64,000 bases of DNA from Serratia quinivorans (GCA_900457075.1 UGYN01000002.1:2604001-2668000), one strand, 5' to 3'. Positions 29,545 to 49,363 are shown, numbered from the stretch's first letter. Notes: generated by a model not told the origin, from the letters alone. Numbers and translations: made by a program.

Positions 29545-31454
29545 AGGTCAAACTCGTTGGTGAACTGTTCCAACTGCTCTTGCGCATCCAGCCAGGTCAT
29601 TTCCGTTTCTTCCAACGCGGACTTGGCCTGGCTTTGCTGTTGCAGACAACGCGTCAAATCGGCCTTGCGGCTGATGTCGTACAACGCGGAATCCGCCAGC
29701 TTCTCTTCCACCGCCGCCAGTTCGGCACTCAGTTTTTCCATCTGCTGTTCCAGCTTGGCGATCTGCTTGCGCAGCGGCTGAGTCTGGCTGCGGAACTCGG
29801 CTTCCCGACGTTTCTGATCTTTACGGGCCTGCGCGCTGTTGGCGTTGTTTTCCTTGTCCGGCGCGTCCTGCTGGTTTTCCTGACGTTGCAGGTCAACCAG
29901 CCATTGCTGATAGTCGTCCAAATCGCCGTCGAACACTTCCACCTGGCCATCGTGCACTAGATAGAGATCGTCAGTGGTGGAGCGCAACAGGTGACGGTCG
30001 TGCGAGACCACCACTAACGCGCCTTCAAAGTCGATCAGCGCTTCGGTCAGCGCCTGACGCATATCCAGATCCAGGTGGTTGGTCGGTTCATCGAGCAGCA
30101 GCAGGTTAGGGCGCTGCCAGACAATCAGCGCCAGCACCAACCGCGCCTTTTCGCCACCGGAGAAACGTTCGGTAATCTCGGTGACCTTATCGCCCTGGAA
30201 GCCAAAACCGCCCAAATAGTCGCGCAGCTGCTGTTCCAGCACCCGCGGGGCGATGCGGCTCAGATGTTGCAACGGGGATTCGTCGGCGCGCAAGAACTCC
30301 AACTGATGCTGGGCGAAGTAACCCAGCTTGATGCCCTTCGCCAGACCAATCTCACCGCTGAGCGGCTCCAGCGAACCGGCCAGCATTTTGATCAGGGTGG
30401 ATTTACCGGCGCCATTACGGCCCAGCAGACCGATACGTGAGCCAGGCACCAGGTTCAGTTTGATCGAGTTCAGGATCACCTTGTCGCCATAACCGGCGCT
30501 GACCTTCTCCATGCGCAGCAGCGGGTTCGGCAGGCTTTCCGGCTGGCGGAAACTGAAGCTGAATGGGTTATCGACGTGGGCCGGGGCAATCAGTTCCATG
30601 CGTTCAAGCATTTTGATACGGCTTTGCGCCTGCTTGGCCTTGGTGGCCTGCGCGCGGAAGCGGTCAATGTAGCTTTGCAGATGCGCCACTTTCTCCTGTT
30701 GGTTCTGGTACAGCGCCTGCTGCTGTGCCAGTTTGGTCGAGCGTTGGCGTTCGAACGAGGAGTAGTTACCGGTATATTCGTTAATGGTTTCTTGTTCTAT
30801 ATGCAGAATCTTATCGACGATCGGATCAAGGAAATCGCGGTCGTGCGAAATCAGCACCAGCGTGCCTGGGTAGCTTTTCAACCAGCGTTCCAGCCAGATC
30901 ACCGCGTCCAAATCCAGGTGGTTGGTCGGTTCGTCGAGCAGCAGCAGGTCTGAACGACAGACCAACGCTTGTGCCAGGTTAAGGCGCATACGCCAGCCGC
31001 CCGAGAAGGCGCGTACCGGATTGAGCAACTGTTCGTTGGAAAAGCCCAGGCCGTGCAGCAGGCTGGCGGCGCGAGAACGGATGGTCCAGGCATCAAGGGC
31101 ATCCAGTTTACCGTGCAATGTGGCGATGGCGTGGCCGTCGTTTTTATCGTTTGCCACCTGCAATTCGGCTTCAAGCTGGCGGAATTCGCGGTCGCCGTCG
31201 ATCACATACTCAAGCGCAGGGACGTCCAGCGCCGGTGTTTCCTGATTAACCCAGGCCAGGGCCCAGTTGCTTGGAAAGGTGTAGCTGCCGCCGTCCGCGG
31301 CCATCTCGCCCTTCAGCAATGACAGCAACGTGGATTTGCCGCAGCCGTTTTTACCCACCAGGCCGACCTTCTGACCTGGATTAACCGTCGCCGTGGCGTT
31401 GTCCAACAGGACGCGGGTGCCGCGTCGGATTTGTAGCGAGGAAAATACAATCAT
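29541..31454 (-). CDS. yheS: ABC-F ATPase YheS
   Basis: A 637-residue cytoplasmic ABC-F protein, the exact length of E. coli YheS. It has two ATPase domains (Walker [10 protein letters not shown] at 34-42 and GRNGAGKST near 345), the linker helix between them, and two [14 protein letters not shown] blocks. The C-terminal extension (about 550-637) is a charged, Gln/Glu-rich coiled coil. ABC-F proteins act on the ribosome rather than in membranes; YheS has been linked to relief of stalled ribosomes. It is divergent from kefG and convergent with tauD. Confidence 0.93.
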   Translation of the reverse strand: MIVFSSLQIRRGTRVLLDNATATVNPGQKVGLVGKNGCGKSTLLSLLKGEMAADGGSYTFPSNWALAWVNQETPALDVPALEYVIDGDREFRQLEAELQVANDKNDGHAIATLHGKLDALDAWTIRSRAASLLHGLGFSNEQLLNPVRAFSGGWRMRLNLAQALVCRSDLLLLDEPTNHLDLDAVIWLERWLKSYPGTLVLISHDRDFLDPIVDKILHIEQETINEYTGNYSSFERQRSTKLAQQQALYQNQQEKVAHLQSYIDRFRAQATKAKQAQSRIKMLERMELIAPAHVDNPFSFSFRQPESLPNPLLRMEKVSAGYGDKVILNSIKLNLVPGSRIGLLGRNGAGKSTLIKMLAGSLEPLSGEIGLAKGIKLGYFAQHQLEFLRADESPLQHLSRIAPRVLEQQLRDYLGGFGFQGDKVTEITERFSGGEKARLVLALIVWQRPNLLLLDEPTNHLDLDMRQALTEALIDFEGALVVVSHDRHLLRSTTDDLYLVHDGQVEVFDGDLDDYQQWLVDLQRQENQQDAPDKENNANSAQARKDQKRREAEFRSQTQPLRKQIAKLEQQMEKLSAELAAVEEKLADSALYDISRKADLTRCLQQQSQAKSALEETEMTWLDAQEQLEQFTNEFDL

Positions 31455-31584
31455 AAAGTGCCGTATGTTCAGAGTATGTTAAATTGAGTGAGTTCTAAGT
31501 TAACAGGACGCAGACTGTCCTATTATTAGTCTTTGCGGAGCATGGTAACGGAAAACCGCTACCCTGACGACGCTTTGGAGGGGA

Positions 31585-32139
31585 ATGATGTCGCAGCCGC
31601 CGAAGGTCTTGCTGCTGTATGCCCATCCGGAATCCCAGGACTCGGTCGCGAATCGGGTTTTGCTTCGACCGGCACAGCAGTTGGAACATGTCACCGTGCA
31701 CGATTTATACGCGCACTATCCTGATTTTTTTATTGATATTCACCACGAACAACAACTGCTGCGTGAACATCAGGTCATTGTTTTTCAACATCCTCTCTAT
31801 ACCTACAGTTGCCCGGCCCTGCTGAAAGAATGGCTGGATCGCGTGCTGTCGCGTGGTTTTGCCAGCGGCATGGGGGGCAATGCGCTGGCGGGAAAATACT
31901 GGCGTTCGGTGATCACCACCGGTGAACCGGAGGGCGCCTACCGTACCGGCGGTTATAACCGCTATCCGATAGAAGATATTTTGCGCCCGTTTGAGTTGAC
32001 CGCCGCCATGTGCCATATGCACTGGCTGACGCCGATGCTGGTGTATTGGGCGCGTCGGCAGAAGCCAGAGGTGCTGGAAAGCCATGCCACGGCGTATGGC
32101 GACTGGTTGCGCAACCCGCTGCCACACGGAGGGAGGTAA
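31585..32139 (+). CDS. kefG: KefB ancillary flavoprotein KefG
   Basis: A 184-residue NAD(P)H quinone-reductase-like flavodoxin-fold protein needed for full KefB activity. [13 protein letters not shown] (N-terminus) and [19 protein letters not shown] match the family. ATG ATG in tandem follows GGAGGGGA. It lies two bases before kefB. In the 130-base gap to yheS a short inverted repeat AGGAC-N7-GTCCT is present at 31505-31521. Confidence 0.94.
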   Translation: MMSQPPKVLLLYAHPESQDSVANRVLLRPAQQLEHVTVHDLYAHYPDFFIDIHHEQQLLREHQVIVFQHPLYTYSCPALLKEWLDRVLSRGFASGMGGNALAGKYWRSVITTGEPEGAYRTGGYNRYPIEDILRPFELTAAMCHMHWLTPMLVYWARRQKPEVLESHATAYGDWLRNPLPHGGR

Positions 32140-32141
32140 AC

Positions 32142-33950
32142 ATGGAAGGCTCAACCTTACTGACCGCAATTTTACTGTTTCTGTTCGCTGCGGTGGTCAC
32201 GGTGCCGATTGCACGCCGCCTGGGTATTGGCGCGGTCTTGGGCTACCTGATCGCCGGCATTGCCATCGGCCCCTGGGGGCTGGGCTTCATTCGCGACGTC
32301 GACGAGATCCTGCACTTTTCCGAACTGGGCGTGGTGTTTCTGATGTTTATCATCGGCCTGGAGTTGAACCCCAGCAAGCTGTGGGAGTTGCGGCGTTCAA
32401 TCTTTGGCGTCGGTGCCGGACAGGTGCTGATCACCGCCGCGGTGCTGGGGGCCCTGCTTTATCTGACCCATTTTGCCTGGCAGGCCGCCGTGATAGGCGG
32501 TATCGGGCTGGCGATGTCGTCAACCGCCATGGCGTTGCAGCTAATGCGCGAGAAGGGCATGAACCGCAATGAGGGCGGCCAACTGGGGTTCTCGGTGCTG
32601 CTGTTCCAGGATATGGCGGTGATCCCGGCGCTGGCGCTGATCCCGATCCTCGCCGGGGCCGGGGGCAGCAGTGACGACTGGGCACAAATTGCACTCAAGG
32701 TGGCGGCGTTCGGCGGCATGCTGATTGGCGGGCGGTTCCTGTTGCGGCCACTGTTCCGCTATATCGCCTCTTCCGGAGTACGCGAAATCTTCACCGCTGC
32801 CGCTCTGCTGGTGGTGTTGGGGGCGGCGATGTTTATGGATGCGCTCGGCCTGTCGATGGCGCTCGGCACCTTTATCGCCGGCGTGTTGCTGGCGGAGAGT
32901 GAATATCGCCATGAGCTGGAGATTTCAATCGAGCCATTCAAGGGGCTGCTGCTGGGGCTGTTCTTTATCTCGGTGGGCATGGCGCTGAATATCGGCGTAC
33001 TCTATACCCATCTGGCCGAAGTGCTGCTGGGCGTGGTGCTGCTGGTGGCGATCAAGTCGGGCGTCCTGTATTCGCTGTCGCGTATTTTTGGCCTGCGCAG
33101 TTCGGTGCGTTTGCAGTTTGCCGGCGTGCTTAGCCAGGGCGGCGAGTTTGCCTTCGTACTGTTTTCGGCGGCGGGCACGCAGAAGGTGCTGCAGCCCGAT
33201 CAACTCGCGCTGTTGCTGGTGGTGGTGACCTTGTCGATGATGACTACGCCGCTGTTGATGCAAATTATTGACCGTATTCTGGTGCGCCGATACAACGCCA
33301 GGGATGAAGACGAAGAGACACCCTATGTGGAGGACGATGACCCGCAGGTGATCATCGTCGGCTTCGGGCGTTTTGGTCAGGTGATCGGCCGATTGCTGAT
33401 GGCCAACAAGATGCGCATCACCGTATTGGAGCGCGATGTCAGCGCCGTTGGCGTGCTGCGCCGCTACGGTTACAAGGTATATTACGGCGACGCCACCGAG
33501 CTGGAGCTGCTGCGTGCGGCCGGTGCGGCGAAGGCCAGGTCGATCGTGATCACCTGTAATGAGCCGGAAGACACTATGGAAATTGTGCGGCTGTGTCAGC
33601 AGCATTTCCCCGATCTGAGCATTTTGGCGCGAGCACGCGGTCGTGTTGAAGCGCACGAATTGCTGCAGGCCGGGGTCAAGCAGTTCAGCCGCGAAACCTT
33701 CTCCAGCGCGCTGGAACTGGGGCGAAAGGCACTGATGGAGTTAGGTATGCATCCGCATCAGGCCTATCGTGCGCAACAGCACTTCCGCCGGCTGGACATG
33801 CGTATGCTGCGTGAATTGATGCCGCCGCATCACGGCGATGTGGCGCAAATTTCCCGCGTGAAAGAAGCGCGGCGTGAGTTGGAAGAACTTTTCCACCGAG
33901 AAATGCAAAAAGAGAGTCGCCAGTTCGACGGCTGGGATGAATACGAATAA
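32142..33950 (+). CDS. kefB: Glutathione-regulated potassium-efflux antiporter KefB
   Basis: A 602-residue K+/H+ antiporter (CPA2 family) that acidifies the cytoplasm to protect against electrophiles. About 12 membrane helices (1-380) are followed by an RCK/TrkA_N domain with the nucleotide motif [10 protein letters not shown] (407-416), which binds glutathione and its adducts. ATG 32142 follows GGGAGG; upstream in-frame codons overlap kefG and are not part of the protein. KefC is the close paralogue, but kefG and yheV on either side identify KefB. Confidence 0.95.
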   Translation: MEGSTLLTAILLFLFAAVVTVPIARRLGIGAVLGYLIAGIAIGPWGLGFIRDVDEILHFSELGVVFLMFIIGLELNPSKLWELRRSIFGVGAGQVLITAAVLGALLYLTHFAWQAAVIGGIGLAMSSTAMALQLMREKGMNRNEGGQLGFSVLLFQDMAVIPALALIPILAGAGGSSDDWAQIALKVAAFGGMLIGGRFLLRPLFRYIASSGVREIFTAAALLVVLGAAMFMDALGLSMALGTFIAGVLLAESEYRHELEISIEPFKGLLLGLFFISVGMALNIGVLYTHLAEVLLGVVLLVAIKSGVLYSLSRIFGLRSSVRLQFAGVLSQGGEFAFVLFSAAGTQKVLQPDQLALLLVVVTLSMMTTPLLMQIIDRILVRRYNARDEDEETPYVEDDDPQVIIVGFGRFGQVIGRLLMANKMRITVLERDVSAVGVLRRYGYKVYYGDATELELLRAAGAAKARSIVITCNEPEDTMEIVRLCQQHFPDLSILARARGRVEAHELLQAGVKQFSRETFSSALELGRKALMELGMHPHQAYRAQQHFRRLDMRMLRELMPPHHGDVAQISRVKEARRELEELFHREMQKESRQFDGWDEYE

Positions 33951-33964
33951 TTTGGAGCACTGAG

Positions 33965-34168
33965 ATGTCTGCAACACGTAAAAGATTTATCGCCGGAGCA
34001 GTCTGCCCGAGCTGTAAGGCTATGGATACGCTGGCAGTTTGGCGTGAAGACCAGGTCGAAGTGGTGGAGTGCGTCAAGTGCGGCCATCACCAGCGACAGA
34101 CCGAAGAACAGGTGGAAAAGCACGTCCGGCCGCAGGAGCAGGTGATCGGTATTTTCCATCCGGAGTAG
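33965..34168 (+). CDS. yheV: Zinc-ribbon protein YheV (DUF2387)
   Basis: A 67-residue protein with two CxxC pairs (Cys14/Cys17, Cys36/Cys39), a small zinc ribbon. The function is unknown. It lies 14 bases after kefB, as in E. coli, with GGAG ahead of the ATG, and is probably co-transcribed with kefGB. Confidence 0.9.
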   Translation: MSATRKRFIAGAVCPSCKAMDTLAVWREDQVEVVECVKCGHHQRQTEEQVEKHVRPQEQVIGIFHPE

Positions 34169-34290
34169 CGTTATCGGGCGCGATTTTTTATGCTGAAGGG
34201 TACAGCGGGAAAGATTTCCGATACAATCTGTCCGGTTAAGGCGCGGCCCCCATGACGGTTGCGTCCAAGTATCCAACGGTAGGAGATATC

Positions 34291-34893
34291 ATGAAAGTAG
34301 CAAAAGACTTGGTGGTCAGCCTGGCTTACCAAGTACGTACAGAAGACGGTGTGTTGGTTGATGAGTCTCCGGTGAGTGCGCCGCTGGACTATCTGCATGG
34401 GCATGGTTCACTGATTGCGGGTCTGGAAAAAGCACTCGAAGGCCACGAAGCGGGCGATCGTTTTGACGTGAATGTTGGCGCTAACGATGCGTACGGCAAC
34501 TACGACGAAAACCTGGTGCAGCGCGTGCCGAAAGACGTCTTTATGGGCGTTGACGAGTTGGAAGTGGGTATGCGCTTCCTGGCTGATACCGATCAGGGCC
34601 CAGTGCCAGTCGAAATCACCGAAGTGGACGGCGACCACGTAGTGGTTGACGGTAACCACATGCTGGCGGGTCAGAACCTGAACTTCAACGTGGAAGTTGT
34701 CGCGATCCGCGAAGCTACCGCTGAAGAACTGGCGCACGGCCACGTACATGGCGAGCACGATCATCATCACGACCATGAACACGGTGAAGGCTGCTGCGGC
34801 GGTCATGGCCATGACCACGATCATGACCATGCACATGACCAGGCTCCGGCCAAGAAAGGCGGTTGCGGTAACGGCGGTTGCGGTTGCCACTAA
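34291..34893 (+). CDS. slyD: FKBP-type PPIase and nickel metallochaperone SlyD
   Basis: A 200-residue cytoplasmic protein. An FKBP domain is interrupted by the insert-in-flap chaperone domain (about 1-145). The tail (about 150-200) is packed with His, Cys and Asp, binds Ni2+ and other metals, and in E. coli feeds hydrogenase maturation. ATG 34291 follows GGTAGGAG; 13 upstream in-frame codons are non-coding. It is followed by a strong bidirectional terminator shared with slyX. Confidence 0.95.
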   Translation: MKVAKDLVVSLAYQVRTEDGVLVDESPVSAPLDYLHGHGSLIAGLEKALEGHEAGDRFDVNVGANDAYGNYDENLVQRVPKDVFMGVDELEVGMRFLADTDQGPVPVEITEVDGDHVVVDGNHMLAGQNLNFNVEVVAIREATAEELAHGHVHGEHDHHHDHEHGEGCCGGHGHDHDHDHAHDQAPAKKGGCGNGGCGCH

Positions 34894-34919
34894 TCGCAAT
34901 GCTGTAACGGCAAAAAAAA

Positions 34920-34946
34920 GGGCGGCCCTGGGGCTGCCCTTTTTTA
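34920..34946. terminator. Bidirectional terminator between slyD and slyX
   Basis: GGGCGGCC (34920-34927) pairs with GGCTGCCC (34932-34939) with one G-U wobble. Eight A precede it and seven T follow. It serves the convergent slyD and slyX. Confidence 0.9.
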
Positions 34947-34953
34947 TTGTTTA

Positions 34954-35181
34954 TCAATAATGTGGCGGCGGAGTCTCTTCCGACTGCGAAGCTATCATCG
35001 ACGTCTGGCTCGAACGCAGTTTATCGGTCAGCACGCGCAGGTGCTCTTGTAATTTCAGCATTTCAAACTGGTGCTGCACCACGATCTGATTGAGCTCTTC
35101 GATGGTGACTTCCTGGAAGGCCTGGCGGCTCTCCAGCTCTTCCAGCCGCAGTAACAGGCTGTGGTTATCGGCGTTGTGCAT
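34954..35181 (-). CDS. slyX: SlyX protein
   Basis: A 75-residue, strongly helical, heptad-rich protein ([20 protein letters not shown]), predicted coiled coil, ending in the conserved PPPHY. The function is unknown. It is convergent with slyD and divergent from fkpA. Confidence 0.92.
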   Translation of the reverse strand: MHNADNHSLLLRLEELESRQAFQEVTIEELNQIVVQHQFEMLKLQEHLRVLTDKLRSSQTSMIASQSEETPPPHY

Positions 35182-35550
35182 GGTGCTACCTCTGACGCGG
35201 TTTAATCCTGAATCTGACGCTATGTTAACAGCTGCCGCCGGCTTTGCGCTGCGCTATTTCACCCCGTTTCATGGGGGCGATAACCGCACGCGTCATAGCA
35301 CTGTGTAAAGTGCTGAAAAATAGAGCGCTTACCATGGGCGGATTTGTTACCGTTGGGCGTCGGATGATGGAAAAATCTGATTTATCATACGGGTAGCACA
35401 TTAAACGAAACTTCTGTTTAAAGCTGGAGTCACACTTTGACTCGATTGGTTACCTGTGTGACTGTTTTGTTTTGTTTCGGACAGCTATAGTAGCCCGGTT
35501 ATCTTACTTAATGATTGTTTGGGGCATCGCTTCAGACACTGGAGAAATGG
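35182..35550. promoter_or_regulatory. Divergent slyX / fkpA intergenic region
   Basis: This 369-base region has no gene. It holds the putative sigma-E promoter at 35407-35434. Also present are an inverted repeat AGCACT-N6-AGTGCT (35297-35314) and a spaced pair GTCACAC (35429-35435) / GTGTGAC (35456-35462) of unknown meaning. Confidence 0.5.
35407..35434 (+). promoter_or_regulatory. Putative sigma-E promoter of fkpA
   Basis: GAAACTT (35407-35413), 16 bases, TCACA (35430-35434) fits the RpoE consensus GGAACTT-N15/16-TCnnA. E. coli fkpA is a known sigma-E member, which supports the call. The start codon is 117 bases downstream. Confidence 0.6.
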
Positions 35551-36384
35551 ATGAAATCTTTGTTTAAAGTCACGCTTCTGGCAACCACCATGGCTTTTGC
35601 TTTGAATGCGACCCAGGTTATGGCTGCTGATGCAGCTAAACCAGCAGAAGCGGCTAAAGCTGCCGACGCGGCACCAAGCACTGGCAAGTTCAAGAACGAT
35701 GACGAGCAAGCGGCTTACGCACTGGGTGCATCCCTGGGCCGTTACATGGACAACTCGCTGAAAGAGCAAGAAAAACTGGGCATCAAACTGGATAAAGACC
35801 AGTTGATCTCAGGCGTTCAGGACGCTTTTGCCAACAAGAGCAAGCTGAACGATGCAGATATCGAAAAAACCCTGCAAAGCTTTGAAGCACGCGTGAAGGC
35901 TTCCGCTCAGGCGAAGATGGAGCAGGATGCGAAAGATAACGAAGCGAAAGGCACCAAGTACCGTGATACCTTCGCTAAAGAAAAAGGCGTGAAGAAAACC
36001 GAGTCTGGCCTGCTGTATCAGGTAGAGAAGCCAGGTACCGGCGCGGCGCCTAAAGACAGCGATACCGTTGTGGTGAACTACAAGGGCACCCTGACCGACG
36101 GTACCGAGTTTGACAACTCCTACACCCGTGGTGAGCCACTGTCATTCCGTCTGGACGGTGTGATCCCAGGCTGGACCGAAGGCCTGAAACACATCAAGAA
36201 AGGCGGCAAAATCAAGCTGGTTATCCCACCGGCGCTGGCCTACGGTAAAACTGGCGTCCCGGGTATTCCGGCTAACTCCACTCTGGTGTTCGACGTTGAG
36301 CTGCTGGATGTGAAAGCCGCGCCGAAAGCGGACGCCAAGGCTGAGAAACCGGCTGACGCAGCGGCCGATGCCAAAGCGCAGTAA
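35551..36384 (+). CDS. fkpA: Periplasmic FKBP-type PPIase and chaperone FkpA
   Basis: A 277-residue periplasmic foldase. The signal peptide is cleaved probably after VMA (residue 25). An Ala/Lys-rich linker and the helical dimerisation domain (about 45-135) precede the C-terminal FKBP domain (about 145-255). That domain shows VVVNYKGTLTDGTEFDNSY and the LVIPPALAYG loop. The Ala/Lys/Asp-rich tail is slightly longer than in E. coli (270 aa). ATG 35551 follows GGAGA. A hairpin at 36400-36430 ends the transcript. Confidence 0.95.
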   Translation: MKSLFKVTLLATTMAFALNATQVMAADAAKPAEAAKAADAAPSTGKFKNDDEQAAYALGASLGRYMDNSLKEQEKLGIKLDKDQLISGVQDAFANKSKLNDADIEKTLQSFEARVKASAQAKMEQDAKDNEAKGTKYRDTFAKEKGVKKTESGLLYQVEKPGTGAAPKDSDTVVVNYKGTLTDGTEFDNSYTRGEPLSFRLDGVIPGWTEGLKHIKKGGKIKLVIPPALAYGKTGVPGIPANSTLVFDVELLDVKAAPKADAKAEKPADAAADAKAQ

Positions 36385-36399
36385 GTCTGCCTGAGCTCC

Positions 36400-36430
36400 A
36401 CACCGCCGCGAACATTCTTCGCGGCGGTGT
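36400..36430 (+). terminator. Hairpin after fkpA
   Basis: ACACCGCCGCGAA (36400-36412) pairs perfectly with TTCGCGGCGGTGT (36418-36430), loop CATTC. The T run is interrupted (TCATTTC). Confidence 0.75.
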
Positions 36431-36784
36431 TCATTTCAGCCTGCCAAATCAGGCGTAACTTTCACCTCCTCCCCCACTGATCGCTTGACGCCTGCCGGGC
36501 ATCGGGCTTAACGTCAATACCACGCGCAAACGCAAGGACTTTACTCTGGCTGTTTTGCTAGACTAATTATCCGGACTTATAAGTCATGCGCCTGCCCCTT
36601 AGGGCGTGTACCTAAAACTGTTCCTGGTCGTCAAGGCCGGCGGACGCACATCGTGCTGTTTCAGACTGATATCAGCCAGCCACCCTGCGTAATCACAAGG
36701 GTGTGCCGCCTGTGGAAGGGAACCCGCACGAGCAGTTTTAGCTGCGCCCCCTGGCACAGGCGATCTTTGAGGGTGGTATTTTCG
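36431..36784 (+). promoter_or_regulatory. Long leader / promoter region of yheO-tusDCB
   Basis: A 354-base stretch without a recognised gene. The frame of yheO is open back to 36653, but those codons show no family match and no ribosome site. Promoter-like AT-rich DNA lies near 36540-36575. The rest is GC-rich with several short inverted repeats, so a structured leader is possible. Confidence 0.4.
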
Positions 36785-37507
36785 ATGTCTAATTCGCTTT
36801 TATCCAGCGAAGCCAGCGAACTTGATTTGCTGAACGAACGTCCGTTTACCCAAACGGATCATGAAATTTTGAAGTCTTACGAAGCGGTAGTTGATGGCCT
36901 GGCGATGTTGATCGGCGGGCACTGTGAGATCGTGCTGCACGCACTGGAAGATTTGAAATGCTCGGCGGTACGTATTGCCAACGGTGAGCATACCGGGCGG
37001 CAAATCGGTTCGCCGATTACCGATCTGGCGCTGCGCATGTTGCACGATATGGCCGGCAATGACAGTAGCGTATCGCAGGCCTATTTTACTCGCGCCAAGA
37101 GCGGTGTGCTGATGAAGTCGGTGACTATCGCCATCCGCAATCGCGAGCAGCGAGTGATCGGCCTGCTGTGTATCAACATGAACCTCGACGTGCCTTTCTC
37201 GCAGGTGATGCAGACATTTATGCCGCCGGAAACCCAGGAAGTGGCCCCTTCGGTCAACTTTGCGTCCTCCGTTGACGATCTGGTGGCACAAACGCTGGAG
37301 TTCACCATCGAAGAAGTTAATGCCGACCGCAACGTTTCCAACAATGCCAAAAATCGTCAGGTGGTGCTGAACCTCTATGAGAAGGGCATTTTTGATATCA
37401 AGGATGCGATTAATCAGGTGGCGGATCGTCTGAATATCTCCAAGCACACCGTTTATCTGTACATCCGCCAGTTCAAAAGCGGCGATCTGTTGGGAACTGA
37501 ACGCTGA
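36785..37507 (+). CDS. yheO: YheO, PAS-like and helix-turn-helix regulator
   Basis: A 240-residue protein with an N-terminal YheO/PAS-like domain (about 25-140). The C-terminal helix-turn-helix (near 195-235) includes [16 protein letters not shown]. It is probably a transcription regulator of unknown ligand. ATG 36785 is preceded by GAGGGTGG at eight bases. Its stop overlaps the tusD start by one base (TGATG), linking it to the sulphur-relay genes. Confidence 0.88.
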   Translation: MSNSLLSSEASELDLLNERPFTQTDHEILKSYEAVVDGLAMLIGGHCEIVLHALEDLKCSAVRIANGEHTGRQIGSPITDLALRMLHDMAGNDSSVSQAYFTRAKSGVLMKSVTIAIRNREQRVIGLLCINMNLDVPFSQVMQTFMPPETQEVAPSVNFASSVDDLVAQTLEFTIEEVNADRNVSNNAKNRQVVLNLYEKGIFDIKDAINQVADRLNISKHTVYLYIRQFKSGDLLGTER

Positions 37508-37896
37508 TGCTGGATTACTGCCTTGTGGTCACCGGTCCGGCGTATGGCACCCAGCAGGCCAGTAGCGCCTATCAGTTTGCTCAGGCTCTATTGGCGAAAG
37601 GGCACCGCCTCTCCAGCGTGTTTTTTTACCGTGAAGGGGTGTTGAACGCCAACCAGCTGACGGCGCCTGCCGGTGATGAGTTTGATTTGGTCCGTGGCTG
37701 GGTACAATTGGCGCAGCAGCATGGCATTGAGCTCAATGTCTGCGTTGCCGCTGCGTTGCGACGTGGGGTGACCGATGAGCAGGAGGCTGCACAACAGGGG
37801 TTGCCCGCGGCAAACCTCCAACCGGGTTTTATCCTCAGCGGGTTGGGCTCACTGGCCGAGGCTGCGCTGAGCAGTGACCGCCTGGTGCAGTTCTGA
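37507..37896 (+). CDS. tusD: Sulphur-relay protein TusD
   Basis: A 129-residue subunit of the TusBCD complex that passes persulphide sulphur from TusA to TusE for 2-thiouridine formation by MnmA on tRNA. The active cysteine is Cys79 (ELNVCVAAA), equivalent to Cys78 of E. coli. DsrE-like fold, cytoplasmic. It is coupled to yheO by a one-base overlap and followed eight bases later by tusC. Confidence 0.95.
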   Translation: MLDYCLVVTGPAYGTQQASSAYQFAQALLAKGHRLSSVFFYREGVLNANQLTAPAGDEFDLVRGWVQLAQQHGIELNVCVAAALRRGVTDEQEAAQQGLPAANLQPGFILSGLGSLAEAALSSDRLVQF

Positions 37897-37904
37897 GAGA
37901 ATTT

Positions 37905-38264
37905 ATGAAACGAGTTGCTTTTGTTTTTACCCAGGGACCTCACGGCAACGCCGGCGGCAGGGAAGGGCTGGATGCGTTACTGGCCACCTCGGCGCTGAGC
38001 GAAGATCTGGGCGTGTTTTTTATCGGTGACGGCGTATTGCAGCTATTGCCGGGGCAGCAACCGGAAAAAATTCTGGCTCGCAATTACATCGCCACCTTTG
38101 GTGTACTGCCATTGTATGACGTTGAACGCTGCTATCTGTGCCAGGCATCCTTGCAGGAACGCGGTCTGAGTCAGGTGACTGACTGGGTGCTGGACGCCGA
38201 GGTATTGGCACCGGACGCGCTGGGCCAACTATTGGCCGGCTATGATGCGGTGATGACTTTTTAG
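37905..38264 (+). CDS. tusC: Sulphur-relay protein TusC
   Basis: A 119-residue DsrF-like subunit of the TusBCD heterohexamer. The start [23 protein letters not shown] is typical. It lies between tusD and tusB with gaps of eight bases on each side, one operon. Confidence 0.94.
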   Translation: MKRVAFVFTQGPHGNAGGREGLDALLATSALSEDLGVFFIGDGVLQLLPGQQPEKILARNYIATFGVLPLYDVERCYLCQASLQERGLSQVTDWVLDAEVLAPDALGQLLAGYDAVMTF

Positions 38265-38272
38265 GAAACCTG

Positions 38273-38560
38273 ATGCTGTATACCCTTAGCCGTTCCCCCA
38301 CTCAATGCGATTTGCCTGCACTGCTGCGCCTGACGGCAGCGGGCGACGATCTGCTGCTACTACAGGATGGTGTGCTGGCCGGCCTGGCCGGTAGTGCGCA
38401 TCTTGAATTGCTGCTTAATGCCCCCATATCCCTTTATGCACTGCAAGATGACCTGGAAGCCAGAGGCTTGGTTGGTCATTTTTCACACAAAATCACTGTC
38501 ATCGGCTATAATCACTTCGTTGAATTAACCGAAAAGCATCGCAGTCAAATGTCCTGGTGA
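38273..38560 (+). CDS. tusB: Sulphur-relay protein TusB
   Basis: A 95-residue DsrH-like subunit, the smallest of the TusBCD complex. It begins MLYTLSRSPTQCDL and ends in a tryptophan as in E. coli. It is the last gene before the str operon; I see no terminator in the 22 bases up to the rpsL promoter, so some read-through is possible. Confidence 0.93.
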   Translation: MLYTLSRSPTQCDLPALLRLTAAGDDLLLLQDGVLAGLAGSAHLELLLNAPISLYALQDDLEARGLVGHFSHKITVIGYNHFVELTEKHRSQMSW

Positions 38561-38582
38561 TGAGAGTAATGTTGTATATTTC

Positions 38583-38611
38583 TTGACACCTCTACTGCTC
38601 AGCCATAAAAT
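38583..38611 (+). promoter_or_regulatory. str operon promoter
   Basis: TTGACA (38583-38588), a 17-base spacer, and TAAAAT (38606-38611) form a near-consensus sigma-70 promoter 92 bases before rpsL. Confidence 0.9.
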
Positions 38612-38636
38612 TCTGCGTCCCGTACTTTGCCTGTAG

Positions 38637-39644
<1,008 letters not shown>

Positions 39645-39732
39645 TTGCCACGCAGTAGTTATGCTAACCAAGCGGGCGCTTCAAGAAGCCAACCCGCTTG
39701 GGTTAACTGAACTTGAACGCCTAAGGCAATAG

Positions 39733-41856
<2,124 letters not shown>

Positions 41857-41896
41857 GCTTTCGGGTTTAACACATTGATCAGTGCTCTCTCCATGA

Positions 41897-43111
<1,215 letters not shown>

Positions 43112-43139
43112 TCGCGAATAATTTTTCGACACAAAAAGA

Positions 43140-43162
43140 GGGCACTTCGGTGCCCTTTTTTT
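43140..43162 (+). terminator. Rho-independent terminator of the str operon
   Basis: GGGCAC (43140-43145), TTCG tetraloop, GTGCCC (43150-43155), then seven T. Confidence 0.95.
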
Positions 43163-43243
43163 ATGCAATTTTTCCAAATCTTAATTGAAATAAAAAGCAT
43201 TCCTATTTAGACTTACAGCATTGGTTAAGAAGTGAGTCCCTCT

Positions 43244-43438
43244 ATGTATGTATGTCTGTGTAATGCCGTGACTGACAAAGCGATCCGCAAGGCCGTGCGT
43301 CAGCACAATCCGCATACCATGAAACAACTGCGTGAACTTGTACCTATTGGTACCGATTGTGGAAAGTGCATTCGCCAGGCGAGACAGATTATGGTGGAGG
43401 AAAGCGGAACCATTATCCATATGCACGAAGTTGCCTAA
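43244..43438 (+). CDS. bfd: Bacterioferritin-associated ferredoxin
   Basis: A 64-residue [2Fe-2S] protein that reduces bacterioferritin to release iron. Ligand cysteines are in VCLC (Cys4, Cys6) and DCGKC (near 38 and 41). The ATG at 43244 gives the same length as E. coli Bfd; a frame extending four codons upstream lacks a site. It precedes bfr by 74 bases. Fur regulation is expected by analogy, but I found no convincing Fur box. Confidence 0.93.
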   Translation: MYVCLCNAVTDKAIRKAVRQHNPHTMKQLRELVPIGTDCGKCIRQARQIMVEESGTIIHMHEVA

Positions 43439-43512
43439 CTAAAGGTAAGGTTATTTTTTGACTCTTGGCTTTCAGCTTCTACACTTTTAGAACTGGCCAG
43501 GAGGAATTACCT

Positions 43513-43977
43513 ATGAAAGGCGATAAAAAGATCATTGCTCACCTCAACAAACTGCTCGGCAACGAGCTGGTTGCCATCAATCAATATTTCCTGCATGCCC
43601 GAATGTTCAAGAACTGGGGTTTAACTCGCCTCAATGATAAGGAATACCACGAGTCGATCGACGAAATGAAGCATGCCGATCGTTACATCGAACGTATTTT
43701 GTTTTTGGAAGGTATCCCGAACTTGCAGGACCTCGGCAAGTTGAATATTGGCGAAGATATTGAAGAAATGTTGCGTTCAGATCTGACTCTGGAGTTGGAC
43801 GGTGCCAAGGGGCTGCGTGAAGCTATAGCTTACGCCGATTCCATCCATGACTACGTCAGCCGTGATTTGATGATAGAGATCCTGGCAGATGAGGAAGAGC
43901 ATATCGACTGGCTGGAAACAGAACTTGATTTGATCGACCGCCTGGGTATTCAGAACTACGCACAAGCTCAACTTTAG
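43513..43977 (+). CDS. bfr: Bacterioferritin
   Basis: A 154-residue haem-containing ferritin subunit; 24 subunits store iron. The di-iron ligands are in [11 protein letters not shown] (Glu18), DEMKHADRY (Glu51, His54) and [10 protein letters not shown] (Glu127, His130). Met52 is the haem ligand. ATG 43513 follows AGGAGGAATTACCT, an excellent ribosome site. No gsp/chiA genes lie around it, unlike E. coli. Confidence 0.95.
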   Translation: MKGDKKIIAHLNKLLGNELVAINQYFLHARMFKNWGLTRLNDKEYHESIDEMKHADRYIERILFLEGIPNLQDLGKLNIGEDIEEMLRSDLTLELDGAKGLREAIAYADSIHDYVSRDLMIEILADEEEHIDWLETELDLIDRLGIQNYAQAQL

Positions 43978-44696
<719 letters not shown>

Positions 44697-44716
44697 TCAG
44701 GTCATTGAGCGATTGA

Positions 44717-47116
<2,400 letters not shown>

Positions 47117-47127
47117 TTAGAGGATAA

Positions 47128-47409
<282 letters not shown>

Positions 47410-47414
47410 GGTAG

Positions 47415-49341
<1,927 letters not shown>

Positions 49342-49363
49342 TAGAGTAGCTGGCTCTAACTTA

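Noticed and set aside
36653..36784. 44-codon N-terminal extension of yheO
   Set aside because: No similarity to YheO proteins; the ATG at 36785 has a good ribosome site.
43170..43243. Fur box ahead of bfd
   Set aside because: The A/T-rich stretch matches the 19-bp Fur consensus poorly at every register I tried.
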